DNA from: Chondrus crispus
Lineage: Eukaryota; Rhodophyta; Florideophyceae; Gigartinales; Gigartinaceae
Assembly (NCBI RefSeq): GCF_000350225.1
Contig: NW_005179224.1
Location: forward strand, 1-64,000
Direction: 5' to 3'
DNA: 64,000 nt
This document shows, one piece after another, positions 63,554 through 64,000 of the stretch. The notes under the pieces are model-generated. The model saw only the letters and a program-made list of their open reading frames with translations, was not told the origin of the DNA and ran no database searches. Made by a program: the position numbers and the translations under genes. Numbering within the stretch: the first letter of the stretch is position 1; every line of letters starts with the position of its first letter.

Positions 63554-64000
63554 CCATTTCTCGTAACTCGACGCTTATGTTTCTCACGATTTTGGCCCAG
63601 TCACATAGGTCATGCATTCCTACGCCGCATGCTGTGCACGAAAACGAAGTTTTCAATCCCGGAAAGCGACAATGCTTCTCCCCAATCCCACAGGACATTC
63701 CTTCTTTCTCCTTTTCGTTGTCGGTTTCCTTTATTCCTCTCCGAGTACATCGCTCCAGTTTCCTTCGCTTGAAGGCTTGGTCTTGAACAGATGCGACTAA
63801 CCTCCTTTTTGTCGCTTTGAAAATTTCCGAGTCATGTTCTAACGCGACGTATTGGATACCTAAGTCCAAACATGCCAAACCCATGGACATAGAGCCTGCT
63901 CTAGGATTATAACAGATACCTGCAGGTTTGCACCATTGCTCGAGAATAGATACACTGAGATCCTTTTCAATGTCTCTAACTTTAAGGATTTTGCCTTGTT
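63513..64000 (-). CDS. DNA-methylase-like plus zinc-finger protein, cut by window edge
   Basis: The frame is open from the window edge to 63513. DLSVSILEQWCKP followed by NPRAGSMSMGLACLDLG and YVALEHDSEIFKATKRRL has the layout of the C-terminal part of amino-methyltransferases of the N6-adenine/N4-cytosine class: a P-x-x-L-L helix, a degenerate DPFxGSG-like AdoMet loop, and an Asp/Glu-D ribose-binding strand end. A Lys/Glu-rich linker follows. Then a Cys/His cluster (CRFPGLK, CTACGVGMHDLCDW, VCSEKC) resembles a zinc finger. The DPPY-type catalytic motif would lie outside the window. Host gene or mobile-element gene cannot be decided. Confidence 0.4.
   Translation of the reverse strand, partial: QGKILKVRDIEKDLSVSILEQWCKPAGICYNPRAGSMSMGLACLDLGIQYVALEHDSEIFKATKRRLVASVQDQAFKRRKLERCTRRGIKETDNEKEKEGMSCGIGEKHCRFPGLKTSFSCTACGVGMHDLCDWAKIVRNISVELREMVAVCSEKCFALEK

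Overview
The window looks like repeat-rich nuclear DNA of a multicellular red alga. It resembles the compact, retrotransposon-loaded genomes of florideophytes such as Chondrus; this is an inference from the mix of families, not a proven identity. The eukaryotic evidence is direct: LTR retrotransposons of the Ty3/gypsy and Ty1/copia types, a DIRS-like retroelement, pogo/Tigger, PIF/Harbinger, IS5/DDE_Tnp_4-type and Plavaka/CACTA-like DNA transposases, a U1-70K relic, an AVL9-like relic, and intron-poor host genes. I found no rRNA, tRNA or CRISPR array. A 100-base run of N (17516-17615) marks a scaffold gap.

Layout. 1-8.7 kb: a gypsy element (partial 5' LTR, gag, two zinc-knuckle plus retropepsin modules, RT, RNase H, integrase) that has lost its 3' end. 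8.7-11.5 kb: a DIRS-like element on the minus strand, split by a solo gypsy LTR (10229-10719). 11.8-14.2 kb: a terminal-inverted-repeat element and a secreted haloalkane-dehalogenase-like gene with a one-base frameshift, bracketed by inverted copies of a 105-bp repeat. 14.3-19.1 kb: copia element 1 (minus). 19.9-22.0 kb: a decayed Tigger-like element with TA target duplication. 22-30 kb: unidentified broken genes and an IS5-type transposase with one nonsense codon. 30.5-35.5 kb: a Plavaka/CACTA-like transposase in pieces (minus). 35.6-37.8 kb: a second, nearly intact Tigger-like element. 38-41 kb: unidentified degenerate coding sequence. 41.8-43.5 kb: an intact, single-exon secreted haem peroxidase, the only clearly intact host gene. 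44.5-46.2 kb: a foldback MITE and a PIF/Harbinger pseudogene. 47.0-54.3 kb: a Ser/Pro/Thr-rich repetitive gene, broken by copia element 2 (47327-51768, 5-bp target duplication CTGCT). 54.5-59.2 kb: the LTR and primer site of copia element 4, with copia element 3 (minus) inserted just behind it. 59.5-64 kb: relics of a Harbinger transposase, trehalose-6-phosphate phosphatase, U1-70K and AVL9, then an unusual DNA-methylase-like plus zinc-finger reading frame cut by the window edge.

Cross-cutting signals. (1) All three full copia elements have unequal LTRs: the 3' LTR carries an extra 43-57 bp just after its first 14-16 bp, bounded by a short direct repeat, while the 5' LTR lacks it. (2) Four copia elements share a primer site matching the anticodon region of initiator tRNA (half-tRNA priming, as in Drosophila copia). 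(3) Long near-perfect palindromes, often in back-to-back pairs, sit at the ends of or inside broken reading frames. (4) Many inactivating changes in transposon frames look like single G-to-A or C-to-T transitions, and many frameshifts fall in homopolymer runs. The genes do not form a pathway together; most of the window is a record of nested insertion and decay.
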